Part shown: positions 1 through 6,758 of the stretch, piece by piece
How the letters are laid out: every line of letters starts with the position of its first letter
Position numbering within the stretch: the first letter of the stretch is position 1
NCBI GenBank assembly: GCA_016190485.1
Contig: JACPQN010000134.1
Location: forward strand, 1-52,465
Direction: 5' to 3'
DNA length: 52,465 nt
Origin: Chloroflexota bacterium
GTDB taxonomy: Bacteria; Chloroflexota; Dehalococcoidia; SHYD01
Translations under genes and position numbers: made by a program
Notes under the pieces: model-generated
The model's database searches: none
Told to the model about the DNA's origin: nothing
What the model saw: only the letters and a program-made list of their open reading frames with translations

Positions 1-30
1 CAGCGTTCGTCCTGAGCCAGGATCAAACTC
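1..30 (-). rRNA. rrs: 16S rRNA gene, 5' end only
   Basis: The reverse complement of the first 30 bases reads GAGTTTGATCCTGGCTCAGG followed by ACGAACGCTG, the near-universal 5' end of bacterial 16S rRNA (27F primer site). The gene runs off the left edge on the minus strand; only its first bases and the leader (about 31-136) are present. Confidence 0.97.
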
Positions 31-136
31 GCTAATCGTTTGCTGCTCTTCTACGAGCATCAAAGTCCTTGCGGTGTCCGCCTTGTTCCTTCCGCTATCC
101 AGTTGTTAAGGTGCGCCCCATTCAGAGGCAAGCATT

Positions 137-165
137 ATCATAGCAACCGCTCCCCCCCTTGTCAA
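137..165 (-). promoter_or_regulatory. rRNA operon promoter
   Basis: On the minus strand TTGACA (165-160) is followed after exactly 17 nt by TATGAT (142-137), a near-consensus sigma-70 promoter pointing at the 16S gene. The -35 box lies on the queF stop codon (162-164). In the leader a boxA-like CTTAACAAC (minus strand, about 102-111) could be a Nus antitermination signal. Confidence 0.8.
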
Positions 166-596
166 GGGTTCCCGGCCCGTTCTGACCCCTGGTAGCAGAC
201 CGTTACGGCCGTGTGGAGCCCGCCGCGCACCTGGTAGTCCAGCACCAGGGTCATCTGGAGGGGATCGCAGGCCCGGACCAGGTCCTCCAGGATGCGGTTG
301 GCCGCGTGCTCCTGCACGATCCCTACGGAGCGGTAGGAGAGAAGGTAGAACTTGAGGGACTTGAGCTCCAGCAGCCGGCGGCGGGGGACGTAGCGGAGGG
401 TGAGGGTGCCCTGGTCCGGCAGGCCCGTCCACGGGCAGACTGCAGTGAACTCGTTGGTGTCGATCACCACCTCGGTGTCGCTGCCGGGGTACTCATAGTC
501 AAAGGCCAGCAGGCAATCCGCTCGGATGGCCTCAGGGCCTTGGGCCGGCAGGTGGAACATGGCGTCCAGGTTGCGGTACTGCTCTTGTAGCTCCAT
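162..596 (-). CDS. queF: NADPH-dependent preQ0 reductase QueF
   Basis: Cytosolic enzyme of queuosine synthesis that reduces the nitrile of 7-cyano-7-deazaguanine to preQ1. The 144-aa length matches the short unimodular QueF type (Bacillus-like). The nucleophile Cys54 and general acid Asp61 lie in the block CPWTGLPDQG (54-63). The NADPH-binding family motif follows as ELKSLKFY (77-84), and the conserved QEHAAN is at 95-100. It shares orientation with the rRNA operon and its stop codon overlaps the rrn -35 box. The divergently transcribed neighbour is a queuosine-precursor transporter, which supports the assignment by context. Confidence 0.95.
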   Translation of the reverse strand: MELQEQYRNLDAMFHLPAQGPEAIRADCLLAFDYEYPGSDTEVVIDTNEFTAVCPWTGLPDQGTLTLRYVPRRRLLELKSLKFYLLSYRSVGIVQEHAANRILEDLVRACDPLQMTLVLDYQVRGGLHTAVTVCYQGSERAGNP

Positions 597-680
597 TTAC
601 CCCCGTCCTCGCAAGTGGGCCTGTCCTTGTGCCAACTGTATGCCTGGCGCAGCCTGAAGTCAACGCAGCGGGCCCGCTCC

Positions 681-709
681 TTGCTACGACGGCGACGAGG
701 GGGTAGAGT
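681..709 (+). promoter_or_regulatory. probable promoter of the queuosine-precursor transporter
   Basis: TTGCTA (681-686), a 17-nt spacer and TAGAGT (704-709) face the yhhQ-type gene. The expected transcript has a leader of about 85 nt that contains the inverted repeat at 735-774. Confidence 0.45.
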
Positions 710-734
710 TAAGGACGTCGCTGGTGCGCCTGAT

Positions 735-774
735 CATCCTGCCGGGCCTTCCCCTTTGGGAAGCGCGCAGGATG
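735..774 (+). promoter_or_regulatory. two-part leader hairpin upstream of transporter
   Basis: CATCCTGC (735-742) pairs perfectly with GCAGGATG (767-774). Inside it CTTCCC (748-753) pairs with GGGAAG (758-763) around a CTTT loop. It ends 16 nt before the Shine-Dalgarno AGGAG (791-795) and has no U-tract. I do not see a preQ1 riboswitch consensus, so it is only a candidate regulatory leader. Confidence 0.4.
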
Positions 775-802
775 TTGCCTGACCTTCTAGAGGAGTTGGC
801 CC

Positions 803-1468
803 TTGAGCGGTTGGTATGTCGCCATTGGGATGGTCTTCGTGACCTGTCTGGTCACGGCGAACATCATCGCCGTGAAGCTGGTGGCCCTGGGGGACCTGGT
901 GGCCCCGGCGGCGCTGATCATCTTCCCGCTCAGCTACGTCTTCGGCGACGTGCTGACGGAGGTGTACGGGTACCAGAACACACGACGTATTATCTGGCTG
1001 GCGTTCGGTTGCAATCTCCTCGCGGTGCTCGCCATCAGCATCGGGCAGGCGCTGCCGGCGGCTGCGCCCTTCCCGGAGGACGCCCAGCGCTCGTACGAGC
1101 GGATCCTGGGCTACACGCCGCGCTTGCTGGCGGGGTCCTTCGTGGCCTACCTGGTGGGCGAGTTCGCCAACGCCATGGTGCTGGCCAGGATGAAGGCGGC
1201 CACCCGGGGGCGCTGGCTCTGGACCCGCACCATCGCTTCCACCATCGTGGGCCAGGGCCTGGATACCGCAGTGTTCAACCTCATTGCCTTTGGCGGGACC
1301 GTGCCCGGCGTGGTGCTGACCAACATCGTGCTCACCGCGTGGACACTCAAGGTGCTCTATGAGGCGCTGGTGACGCCCTTCACCTACCTGGTGGTGAATT
1401 TCCTGAAGAAGCAGGAGGGGATGGACGTGTTCGACATCCACACGGACTTCAACCCCATCGGGCTGTAG
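803..1468 (+). CDS. queuosine precursor transporter, YhhQ/DUF165 family
   Basis: Integral membrane protein of 221 aa with about six hydrophobic segments. Known YhhQ proteins import the queuosine precursors preQ0/preQ1. The N-terminal part LVTANIIAVKL and the block IFPLSYVFGDVLTEVYGY are characteristic of the family, as is the C-terminal VLYEALVTPFTYLVVNFLK. The start is a TTG at 803, chosen because AGGAG (791-795) lies 7 nt upstream and there is no ATG in a suitable place. It is divergent from queF, so salvage uptake and de novo synthesis genes sit side by side. Confidence 0.9.
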   Translation: MSGWYVAIGMVFVTCLVTANIIAVKLVALGDLVAPAALIIFPLSYVFGDVLTEVYGYQNTRRIIWLAFGCNLLAVLAISIGQALPAAAPFPEDAQRSYERILGYTPRLLAGSFVAYLVGEFANAMVLARMKAATRGRWLWTRTIASTIVGQGLDTAVFNLIAFGGTVPGVVLTNIVLTAWTLKVLYEALVTPFTYLVVNFLKKQEGMDVFDIHTDFNPIGL

Positions 1469-1507
1469 CGCGCAGGCGGTGTGCCCGCAGATGGGGAGGG
1501 GATGGAA

Positions 1508-1535
1508 AGCAGGGGTGGCGCCAGCCGCCCCTGCT
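1508..1535. terminator. hairpin between convergent genes
   Basis: AGCAGGGGTGGC (1508-1519) and GCCGCCCCTGCT (1524-1535) form a 12-bp stem (one G-U pair when read as + strand RNA) with a GCCA loop. It lies between the ends of the transporter (1468) and the nickel permease (1587). No U-tract on either side, so termination would be weak or Rho-assisted. Confidence 0.5.
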
Positions 1536-1586
1536 TAGCACGTTGCGAGTGTTAGCACGCTGAGAGACGTTCTTCGGGGCCTGGCG

Positions 1587-2474
1587 CTACTCCATGGCCC
1601 CGAAGAAGAAGTTGAGAACCTCCTGCAGGTCCGGGAGCTCGGTGCCCTGGCCGGTGATGAAGAAGGCGCCGATGACGAGGCTGAAGACGGCGGCCACGAC
1701 GCCCACGGCCATGTAGATGGTCCGCTTGGCGCCCGAGGAGACGAAGCCGAAGGCCGAGAACACGGCGATGAGGCTGTTGGAGATGACCAGCCCTATCACG
1801 AAGGAGAGCAGGAGCACGGAGCCGGTCAGGGCGGTGGTGGCGCCGGCCGCGCCGGCCAGCAGCAAGGCCTGGGAGCCGGTCTCCGCGCCCACACCGTGGA
1901 TCATGCCGATGCCGAACGCGGTCTTGGGGCCGTAGTTGGTGATCTCGTGGTGGTGGTGGTCCAAAGCATCGTGGGTGCGCATGCTCCGCAGCCGGTTCCA
2001 TGCCCGGCCTGCCAGGGAAAACACCAGCATCCAACGGCTCCTCAGCCGGAAGGAGCTCCCGTAGCGCCACAGGGAATAGATGATCCACACCCCTAGGAGC
2101 AGCAGCGTTGCCCCCACGATGCGTTCCATCAGGGGGTCCAGCCAGTCCGGCAGCAGGGCGCTGGCCCAGATGGCCAGCAACCCCAGCGCCATCACCACGC
2201 TGGCGTGGCCCAAGGCGTAGAGGGTGGCCAGGAAGAAGCCGGCCCGGGCCTCCTGCAACGGGTGGGCGGGGATCTCCACGGCCAGGGCCGCGCCGGGTCC
2301 CAGGGAGCCGCGTGTCACCACCAACTCCGTGTGCTCGGCATGCTCTGCCTCCTCAGTGGTAACCACCGACCCTGTGATGTCCGTTATGGCGGCTATGTGG
2401 TCCCAATCGACGCCGTGGCGCAGCCCCAGGGCAACGCCCAGCATGATCAGCGCGAGCACTTCGTTGTCTGGCAT
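1587..2474 (-). CDS. nickel/cobalt transporter, NiCoT/NicO type
   Basis: Membrane permease of 295 aa with about seven to eight hydrophobic segments. The family signature in the first helix is present as RHGVDWDHIAAITD (19-32; His20, Asp23, Asp25, His26 are the usual metal-site residues), and a second conserved block GIGMIHGVGAETGSQ lies near residue 190. A His-rich cytoplasmic loop DHHHHE is near 172, typical of nickel carriers. The start ATG at 2474 has AGGAGG 5 nt upstream. A strong promoter with TTGC repeats lies upstream, and a Fur-family gene is divergent, so nickel-responsive repression is likely. Nickel rather than cobalt specificity is inferred. Confidence 0.88.
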   Translation of the reverse strand: MPDNEVLALIMLGVALGLRHGVDWDHIAAITDITGSVVTTEEAEHAEHTELVVTRGSLGPGAALAVEIPAHPLQEARAGFFLATLYALGHASVVMALGLLAIWASALLPDWLDPLMERIVGATLLLLGVWIIYSLWRYGSSFRLRSRWMLVFSLAGRAWNRLRSMRTHDALDHHHHEITNYGPKTAFGIGMIHGVGAETGSQALLLAGAAGATTALTGSVLLLSFVIGLVISNSLIAVFSAFGFVSSGAKRTIYMAVGVVAAVFSLVIGAFFITGQGTELPDLQEVLNFFFGAME

Positions 2475-2567
2475 ATCCCTCCTCCTTTCGGAAGCCTGCG
2501 CCTCACCAGAACCATCCAGCGACTTCCGGCTTCTCTAGAGGCATCCTGCTTTCGCGTGGCGACCGCT

Positions 2568-2616
2568 AGTATAATCAAAACAGGAGCTTATTGCAAGCCT
2601 TTGCGAAAACTTGCTA
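2568..2616 (-). promoter_or_regulatory. nickel permease promoter with TTGC-repeat operator
   Basis: On the minus strand TTGCAA (2596-2591), a 17-nt spacer and TATACT (2573-2568) form a near-consensus promoter for the nickel permease. Three TTGC motifs on the plus strand start at 2591, 2601 and 2611, exactly one helical turn apart, and the first coincides with the -35 box. This resembles the TTGC/GCAA core of described Nur and Zur boxes and is a good candidate operator for the adjacent Fur-family protein. Confidence 0.6.
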
Positions 2617-2737
2617 TTGTAAAAAGCGGTAGGGGCAAAAACGGCCTGAGTATCCCAGGTATGGTGCTTGTCTCTTCCCGAGCCTGCTATGTAGTGTATT
2701 TTGGGAACCAACTGACCCCGTGAAAATTGCGGCACCA

Positions 2738-2761
2738 TGGGCCATGTGGTACTATGGCCCA
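2738..2761 (+). promoter_or_regulatory. inverted repeat in front of Fur-family gene
   Basis: TGGGCCAT (2738-2745) and ATGGCCCA (2754-2761) are perfect 8-bp arms around an 8-bp spacer. The right arm ends 2 nt before the Shine-Dalgarno GGAG (2763-2766) of the regulator gene. It could be an autoregulatory operator or an RNA hairpin next to the ribosome site. Confidence 0.45.
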
Positions 2762-2773
2762 CGGGAGCACTTT

Positions 2774-3211
2774 ATGGTGGGAGAAGCGAAAAGCCGGCTG
2801 AATGCGGCTCTGCGAGACCGGGGCTACCGGGTGACCCTGCAGCGCTCGATCATTATGGAGACCCTGGAGGGGTTGGCGGGGCACGTCTCGGTGGAGGACA
2901 TCTACGCCCGAGTGCGGGAGCGGTTCCCCCAGGTCAACATCTCCACCGTGTACCGCACCCTGGAGCTGATGGAGGAGGCCGGCCTGGCGGTGCACACCCA
3001 CTTCGACGACGGAGTGGCGAAGTGGCACCGGGCCGAAGAGGGCGCCCACCAGCACCTGGTCTGCCGCCGCTGCGGCCAGGAGCTGGAGCTGGACCTGGAC
3101 GTGGTGGAGCCCCTCGCGGAGCAGCTCCGCGCCCGCTATGGTTTCCAGCCCGACATCGCCCACTTCGCCATCGTGGGCGTGTGCAGGAGCTGTAGCGAGC
3201 GGGCGCAGTAG
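2774..3211 (+). CDS. Fur-family metal-dependent repressor (possibly Nur)
   Basis: Cytosolic DNA-binding regulator of 145 aa, the normal Fur length. The winged-helix half contains RVTLQRSIIMETLEG (19-33) and the recognition helix region NISTVYRTLELMEEAGL (55-71). The dimerisation half has HQH (92-94), CRRC (97-100) and CRSC (137-140), matching the structural zinc cysteines. The start ATG at 2774 follows GGAG at good spacing; an upstream in-frame GTG at 2720 would add 18 unusual residues and lies before the inverted repeat. The divergent nickel permease with an operator-like promoter suggests a nickel sensor, but Zur or Fur specificity cannot be excluded from sequence. Confidence 0.88.
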   Translation: MVGEAKSRLNAALRDRGYRVTLQRSIIMETLEGLAGHVSVEDIYARVRERFPQVNISTVYRTLELMEEAGLAVHTHFDDGVAKWHRAEEGAHQHLVCRRCGQELELDLDVVEPLAEQLRARYGFQPDIAHFAIVGVCRSCSERAQ

Positions 3212-3222
3212 CCAGCGAGCAG

Positions 3223-3675
3223 CTACATCCCCCGCTCCAGCACGTGGTGAGGCCGGATGCGGAGGATCACCCGCTGCTCCACCCTCCCCCGGTAGTCGTA
3301 GCGCTCCCTGTCCGTGTACTTCTTGGCCAGAAAGTCCAGGTGCTCCGCTGCTCCTTCGTGCCGCCGCTCTGCGATAGCGCCCCTCACAGAGACGAAACGG
3401 ATGGTGTTCTGGCCGTCCACAACGCTCACGGCGACGCGGGCATCCCGGGCCACGTTGCGCGTCTTCAGGCGGCCCTCGGCGGTGTTGATGAGGATATGGC
3501 CGCCCGCCATCCCCGTAAGGACATCCCGGAAGGTGTTGACCATGTCGGAGATGCGCAGGAGGTGGTCGTAGACGTCTCGCAGGTAGTACGGGCGTACGTC
3601 GTAGTCCAAGAAGGCGAGGTCACGTCGGGTCAGGGTGAGCTCGCCCCTATGGAACGGTGTGGCACGGCTATGCAA
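3223..3675 (-). CDS. chimera: CorA fragment joined to PPOX-class F420/FMN-binding domain
   Basis: This 150-aa reading frame has two unrelated halves. Residues about 11-56 (ELTLTRRDL, then RPYYLRDVYDHLLRISDM and VNTFRDVLTGM) match the cytoplasmic segment of CorA magnesium channels just before their transmembrane helices. Residues about 60-147 (NTAEGRLKTRNVARDAR, SVVDGQN, SVRGAI, KKYTDRERYDY, RVILRIRP) match the C-terminal two thirds of F420/FMN-dependent pyridoxamine-oxidase-like split-barrel proteins, lacking the usual first 35-40 residues. The only possible start is a TTG without a clear ribosome site, and an in-frame stop lies upstream. It may be a recombination relic, a real fusion or an assembly join. 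It is convergent with the Fur gene (11-bp gap). Confidence 0.55.
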   Translation of the reverse strand: MHSRATPFHRGELTLTRRDLAFLDYDVRPYYLRDVYDHLLRISDMVNTFRDVLTGMAGGHILINTAEGRLKTRNVARDARVAVSVVDGQNTIRFVSVRGAIAERRHEGAAEHLDFLAKKYTDRERYDYRGRVEQRVILRIRPHHVLERGM

Positions 3676-3781
3676 GACGTTATCGCTGCTACCACCCGCC
3701 CTGACATCGGCTTATGGTACTATAAATCTAAAGGGAATACCCGGTGTCCGGGTAGCTCACCCGCATGCTTAGAGGTGTCTG

Positions 3782-4705
3782 ATGCCCGAGGTCTACGACA
3801 TTGTGATCATCGGCGGTGGCCCGGCTGGCCTGGCCGCAGCCCTGTACGCCTCCCGTGCCCGCCATTCCACCGTTGTGCTGGAGAAGGCGACGCCGGGGGG
3901 ACAGCTCTGCTTCGCGGACCGGGTGGAAGACTACCCCGGGTTTCCGGAGGGCATCGGCGGCGCGGCGCTGGCCGAGGCCATGCATCAGCAGGCCATGCGC
4001 TTCGACGGCGAGACCGTGTACACCGAGGCCACGGGCATTGGGCTGGACGGGCACCTGAAGATCGTTCACACTGCCGAGGGCGACTTCAGGGCCAGGGCCG
4101 TCATCATCGCTACCGGCGGCGAGCCCAACCGGCTAGGCGTGCCGGGTGAGCGGGAGCTGGACGGCAGAGGGGTCTCCTGCTGTGGCCAGTGCAGCGCGGT
4201 GTTCTACGAGGGGAAGCCCGTGGTGGTGGTGGGCGGTGGCGACGCTGCCCTCTCGGATGCGCTGTTCCTCGCCAAGTACGCTTCGAAGGTCACCCTGGTC
4301 CACCGTCGGGACCAGCTCCGGGCCATGGAGATCCTGCAGGAGGAGGCCCGGGCCAACCCCAGAATCGAGTTTATCTGGAACACCGTGGTGGAAGAGGTCC
4401 TGGGCGAGGAGGTGGTGACAGGGGTGCGGGTGCGGAACACCGTCACGGGCGAGGCGTCCACCCTGGAGGTGGAGGGAGTGTTCGTCCACGTGGGGTATCA
4501 CCCGAACACCGCTCTCTTTCAGGGGCTGCTGCCGCTGCAGGCGAGCGGACACATCCCCACCGACGAGTGGATGGAGACGTTGCTACCGGGGGTCTTTGTG
4601 GCCGGAGACGTGCGGGCCGAGGCAGCCCGGCAGGCCATCACTGCCGCCGGTGACGGCGCGACGGCCGCCATAAGGGCCGACCACTATCTGAGCGGCGCCG
4701 AGTAA
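3782..4705 (+). CDS. trxB: thioredoxin-reductase-like FAD/NAD(P) disulfide oxidoreductase
   Basis: Cytosolic flavoenzyme of 307 aa, the normal length for low-molecular-weight TrxB. The FAD motif GGGPAG is at 11-16, the NADPH motif GGGDAA at 151-156, HRRDQLRA follows in the NADPH domain, and the C-terminal FAD motif is VFVAGDVR. The redox pair is CGQC (134-137) preceded by an extra Cys133, instead of the usual CATC, and is followed by SAVF rather than DGFF. The disulfide is therefore present but the surroundings are divergent, so the partner may be a thioredoxin-like or peroxiredoxin-type protein other than canonical Trx. AGAGGTG precedes the ATG. Confidence 0.88.
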   Translation: MPEVYDIVIIGGGPAGLAAALYASRARHSTVVLEKATPGGQLCFADRVEDYPGFPEGIGGAALAEAMHQQAMRFDGETVYTEATGIGLDGHLKIVHTAEGDFRARAVIIATGGEPNRLGVPGERELDGRGVSCCGQCSAVFYEGKPVVVVGGGDAALSDALFLAKYASKVTLVHRRDQLRAMEILQEEARANPRIEFIWNTVVEEVLGEEVVTGVRVRNTVTGEASTLEVEGVFVHVGYHPNTALFQGLLPLQASGHIPTDEWMETLLPGVFVAGDVRAEAARQAITAAGDGATAAIRADHYLSGAE

Positions 4706-4758
4706 GCCACTATCTCAATAAACGCAGCGAGGGTTAGTTCGTTCGAGAATGCTAGTCA

Positions 4759-4827
4759 CCCTCTCCCTGCCCCTCTCCCATCGAGGGAGAGGGAACGAAG
4801 TAGCCTCCTCTCCCCTGGTGGGAGAGG
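4759..4827. repeat. intergenic CCTCTCCC/GGGAGAGG palindromes
   Basis: Two adjacent inverted repeats: CCCTCTCCC (4759-4767) with GGGAGAGGG (4785-4793), and CCTCTCCC (4807-4814) with GGGAGAGG (4820-4827). They lie just after the reductase gene. This looks like a dispersed REP-type intergenic repeat; it may also end transcription of the reductase gene. Confidence 0.6.
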
Positions 4828-4901
4828 ATTGAGGAGAGGGGGAGGCCGTGCGAATTATCACCGTCTTACACACATCTTGAGATAGTTTCAAAGTCCCCTA
4901 A

Positions 4902-4956
4902 GACGGCTATGGCAAGAGGCCAGCCCGCACCGGGCTGGCCTCTTGCCATAGCCGTC
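4902..4956. terminator. perfect 26-bp hairpin after crotonase gene
   Basis: Bases 4902-4927 and 4931-4956 are perfect reverse complements around a 3-nt CAC loop. The hairpin begins 13 nt downstream of the crotonase stop (minus strand). Neither flank has a U-tract, so it may act as a 3' stabiliser or processing site, or as a block to transcription coming from the convergent reductase gene. Confidence 0.75.
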
Positions 4957-4969
4957 AGGACAGACAGGC

Positions 4970-5764
4970 CTAGCGCATCTTCCAGACGGGCTTGCGCTTC
5001 TCGGCGAAGGCCTTGGGGCCCTCCATCCGGTCCTCGGTCTTGTTGAGGATGTCGTTCCAGGGGGCGGCGATCTTGATGCTGTATTCCACCGGCATGTTGC
5101 GGCCCTGCATCACGATCCGCTTGATGAACTGCACCGCCAGGGGTGCGCACTCCATGACGTTGTCGGCGATCTCGTCCACCCGGCGCATGAGAGCCTCCCG
5201 GTCGGGCACCACCTCCTGGACGATGCCCCACCTGGCGGCGGTGTCGGCGTCGATGTGGTTGCCGGTGAGCTGGATGTAGAGGGCGTGCCCCAGGGGGATC
5301 ATGCGGGAGAGGTTGTGCAGGCCGTAGCCGGCCAGCAGGCTCCGGCGCGGCTCCGGCAGGCCGAAACGCGACTGCTGGGTGGCGATGCGGATATCGCACT
5401 GCAAAGAGACCTCGAACCCTCCTGCGAGGCAGTAGCCGTCGATGGCGGCGATGATGGGCTTGAACACCCCCAGCTCTGTCCAGCGGCCGTCCCCGGTGAC
5501 GGGCTGGCCGCCCTGGAGCCCGCCGGCCTGGTCGAGCTGGGTGCGCTCCTTCAGGTCCATGCCGGCGGAGAAGGCCCGCCCACCGGCGCCCGTGACGATC
5601 CCCACCAGAACGTCATTGTCATCCCGCAACTCCGAGAGGGCGTCCCGCATGCCCTCCCGGACGGCGGTGTTGAGGGCGTTCATAGCCTCCGGGCGGTTGA
5701 TGGTGATATAGGCCTTTCTGTCCCGCTTCTCGTAGAGGACCGCGCCGTTCCCTGTGAATGCCAT
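4970..5764 (-). CDS. enoyl-CoA hydratase/isomerase (crotonase)
   Basis: Cytosolic crotonase-fold enzyme of 264 aa acting on acyl-CoA esters. The oxyanion-hole segments are AFSAGMDL (64-71) and LAGGFEV (113-119). Both glutamates that activate water in classical hydratases are present: Glu118 in GGFE and Glu138 in FGLPE. The C-terminal FAEKRKPVWK is the normal family tail. This makes a real hydratase likely, in contrast to the second crotonase at 42207-43025. The ATG has AGGGAGG about 6 nt upstream. It is monocistronic, closed by a strong hairpin, and no beta-oxidation partners lie beside it, so the substrate is unknown. Confidence 0.9.
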   Translation of the reverse strand: MAFTGNGAVLYEKRDRKAYITINRPEAMNALNTAVREGMRDALSELRDDNDVLVGIVTGAGGRAFSAGMDLKERTQLDQAGGLQGGQPVTGDGRWTELGVFKPIIAAIDGYCLAGGFEVSLQCDIRIATQQSRFGLPEPRRSLLAGYGLHNLSRMIPLGHALYIQLTGNHIDADTAARWGIVQEVVPDREALMRRVDEIADNVMECAPLAVQFIKRIVMQGRNMPVEYSIKIAAPWNDILNKTEDRMEGPKAFAEKRKPVWKMR

Positions 5765-5900
5765 GGCAGACCTCCCTTTGGTGTTTGGATAGGCTTTCGC
5801 CTGCGGCGGAAAATCGGCCCCATTAAAGCGGAAGGCGCGGGCAATGTCAAGAACGATGGCGAGGGGACCGCCCCGACGGCCCGGGAAGGCGGGGGTGGCG

Positions 5901-6686
5901 CTAGCGCTGGGCTGCCGCTTGCGGCCCGGGGATAAAGCCGGAGTCCTTCCAGGGCCAGTAGGTCAGCCATGCTTTGCCCACGATGTTCTCCATGGGCACC
6001 GGGCCCCAGACGTGGGAGTCGCTGCTGTTGTTCCGGTTGTCACCTAGAACAAAGTAGTTGTCCGGGGGCACCACCGCCGGCTCCCGACTATAGGTGGGGT
6101 TCTCCAGCACATAGGCCTCTTCAAAGCGCTGGTTGTTGATGTATACCACGCCGGCCCTGACCTCCACGGTCTCACCGGGCAGCGCGACGACCCGCTTGAT
6201 GAAGTCCCGGTCCGGGTTTCGGGGGAAGCGGAAGACGACGATGTCGCCCCGGTTGGGGGTGCCGAAGGGGTGAGCGACCATGGCCTCGCTCTGGGCCAGC
6301 ACCGGAAGCACACCGGTGAGGGGAGCGAGATCGATGCCGAGATAGGCTGCCTTGTTCACCAGCAGGTACTGTCCGTGGTGGAGGGTGGGCTCCATGCTGG
6401 AGCCCTCCACCTTGAAGTTCTGAACTACCGCCCGCACGGTGAGAAAGATGAGGAGCGCCAGGAGCAGCGTCTCCGCCATCTCCCGGATGGCGGTCTTGCC
6501 ACGACTGGGCGCGGCTTCCCCGGGGGAGGCAATTTCAGCCTCGCCCAGGGCGGCCAGAGTGTCGCCGGAGAGCCCATAAGGGATGAGCGCCTCCTGGCGC
6601 CCTTCGGGGAGAGGGGCCTGGCGCTCCGGAGGCTCATCAGCGATGGTGACTGGCCTGACGGGTGGTAGTGCGGCGTCTTCGCCCAT
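5901..6686 (-). CDS. lepB: signal peptidase I
   Basis: Membrane-bound serine protease that removes Sec/Tat signal peptides on the outer face of the cytoplasmic membrane. One transmembrane helix (about 71-88) precedes the catalytic Ser97 in EGSSMEPTL. Lys164 in RDFIKRVVALPGE completes the Ser/Lys dyad, and box E GDNRNNSSDSHVWGPV is at 215-230. At 261 aa it has an unusually long N-terminal cytoplasmic arm of about 65 residues. The ATG at 6686 lies only 8 nt after a TATAAT -10 box, so its message should be leaderless. Confidence 0.95.
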   Translation of the reverse strand: MGEDAALPPVRPVTIADEPPERQAPLPEGRQEALIPYGLSGDTLAALGEAEIASPGEAAPSRGKTAIREMAETLLLALLIFLTVRAVVQNFKVEGSSMEPTLHHGQYLLVNKAAYLGIDLAPLTGVLPVLAQSEAMVAHPFGTPNRGDIVVFRFPRNPDRDFIKRVVALPGETVEVRAGVVYINNQRFEEAYVLENPTYSREPAVVPPDNYFVLGDNRNNSSDSHVWGPVPMENIVGKAWLTYWPWKDSGFIPGPQAAAQR

Positions 6687-6694
6687 ACCTATCC

Positions 6695-6722
6695 ATTATA
6701 ACGCGGGCACTATGCCCAGCAA
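6695..6722 (-). promoter_or_regulatory. lepB promoter, predicts leaderless mRNA
   Basis: Minus strand TTGCTG (6722-6717), 16-nt spacer, TATAAT (6700-6695). Transcription should begin about 7 nt further on, essentially at the lepB ATG (6686-6684), leaving no room for a Shine-Dalgarno sequence. Confidence 0.65.
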
Positions 6723-6758
6723 AGCGATGTGGGTCACTAAAGCACGGGAGGGCCAGGG

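Noticed and set aside
600-802. preQ1 riboswitch between queF and the transporter
   Set aside because: The leader has a hairpin, but I could not align any known preQ1 class consensus to it; kept only as an unassigned structured leader.
1955-1965. His-rich run in the nickel permease as a sequencing artefact
   Set aside because: His-rich loops are normal in nickel carriers and the frame continues cleanly on both sides.
3244-4149. Plus-strand open frame of 301 codons
   Set aside because: It spans the PPOX antisense strand and runs into the reductase gene in another frame; no domain features.
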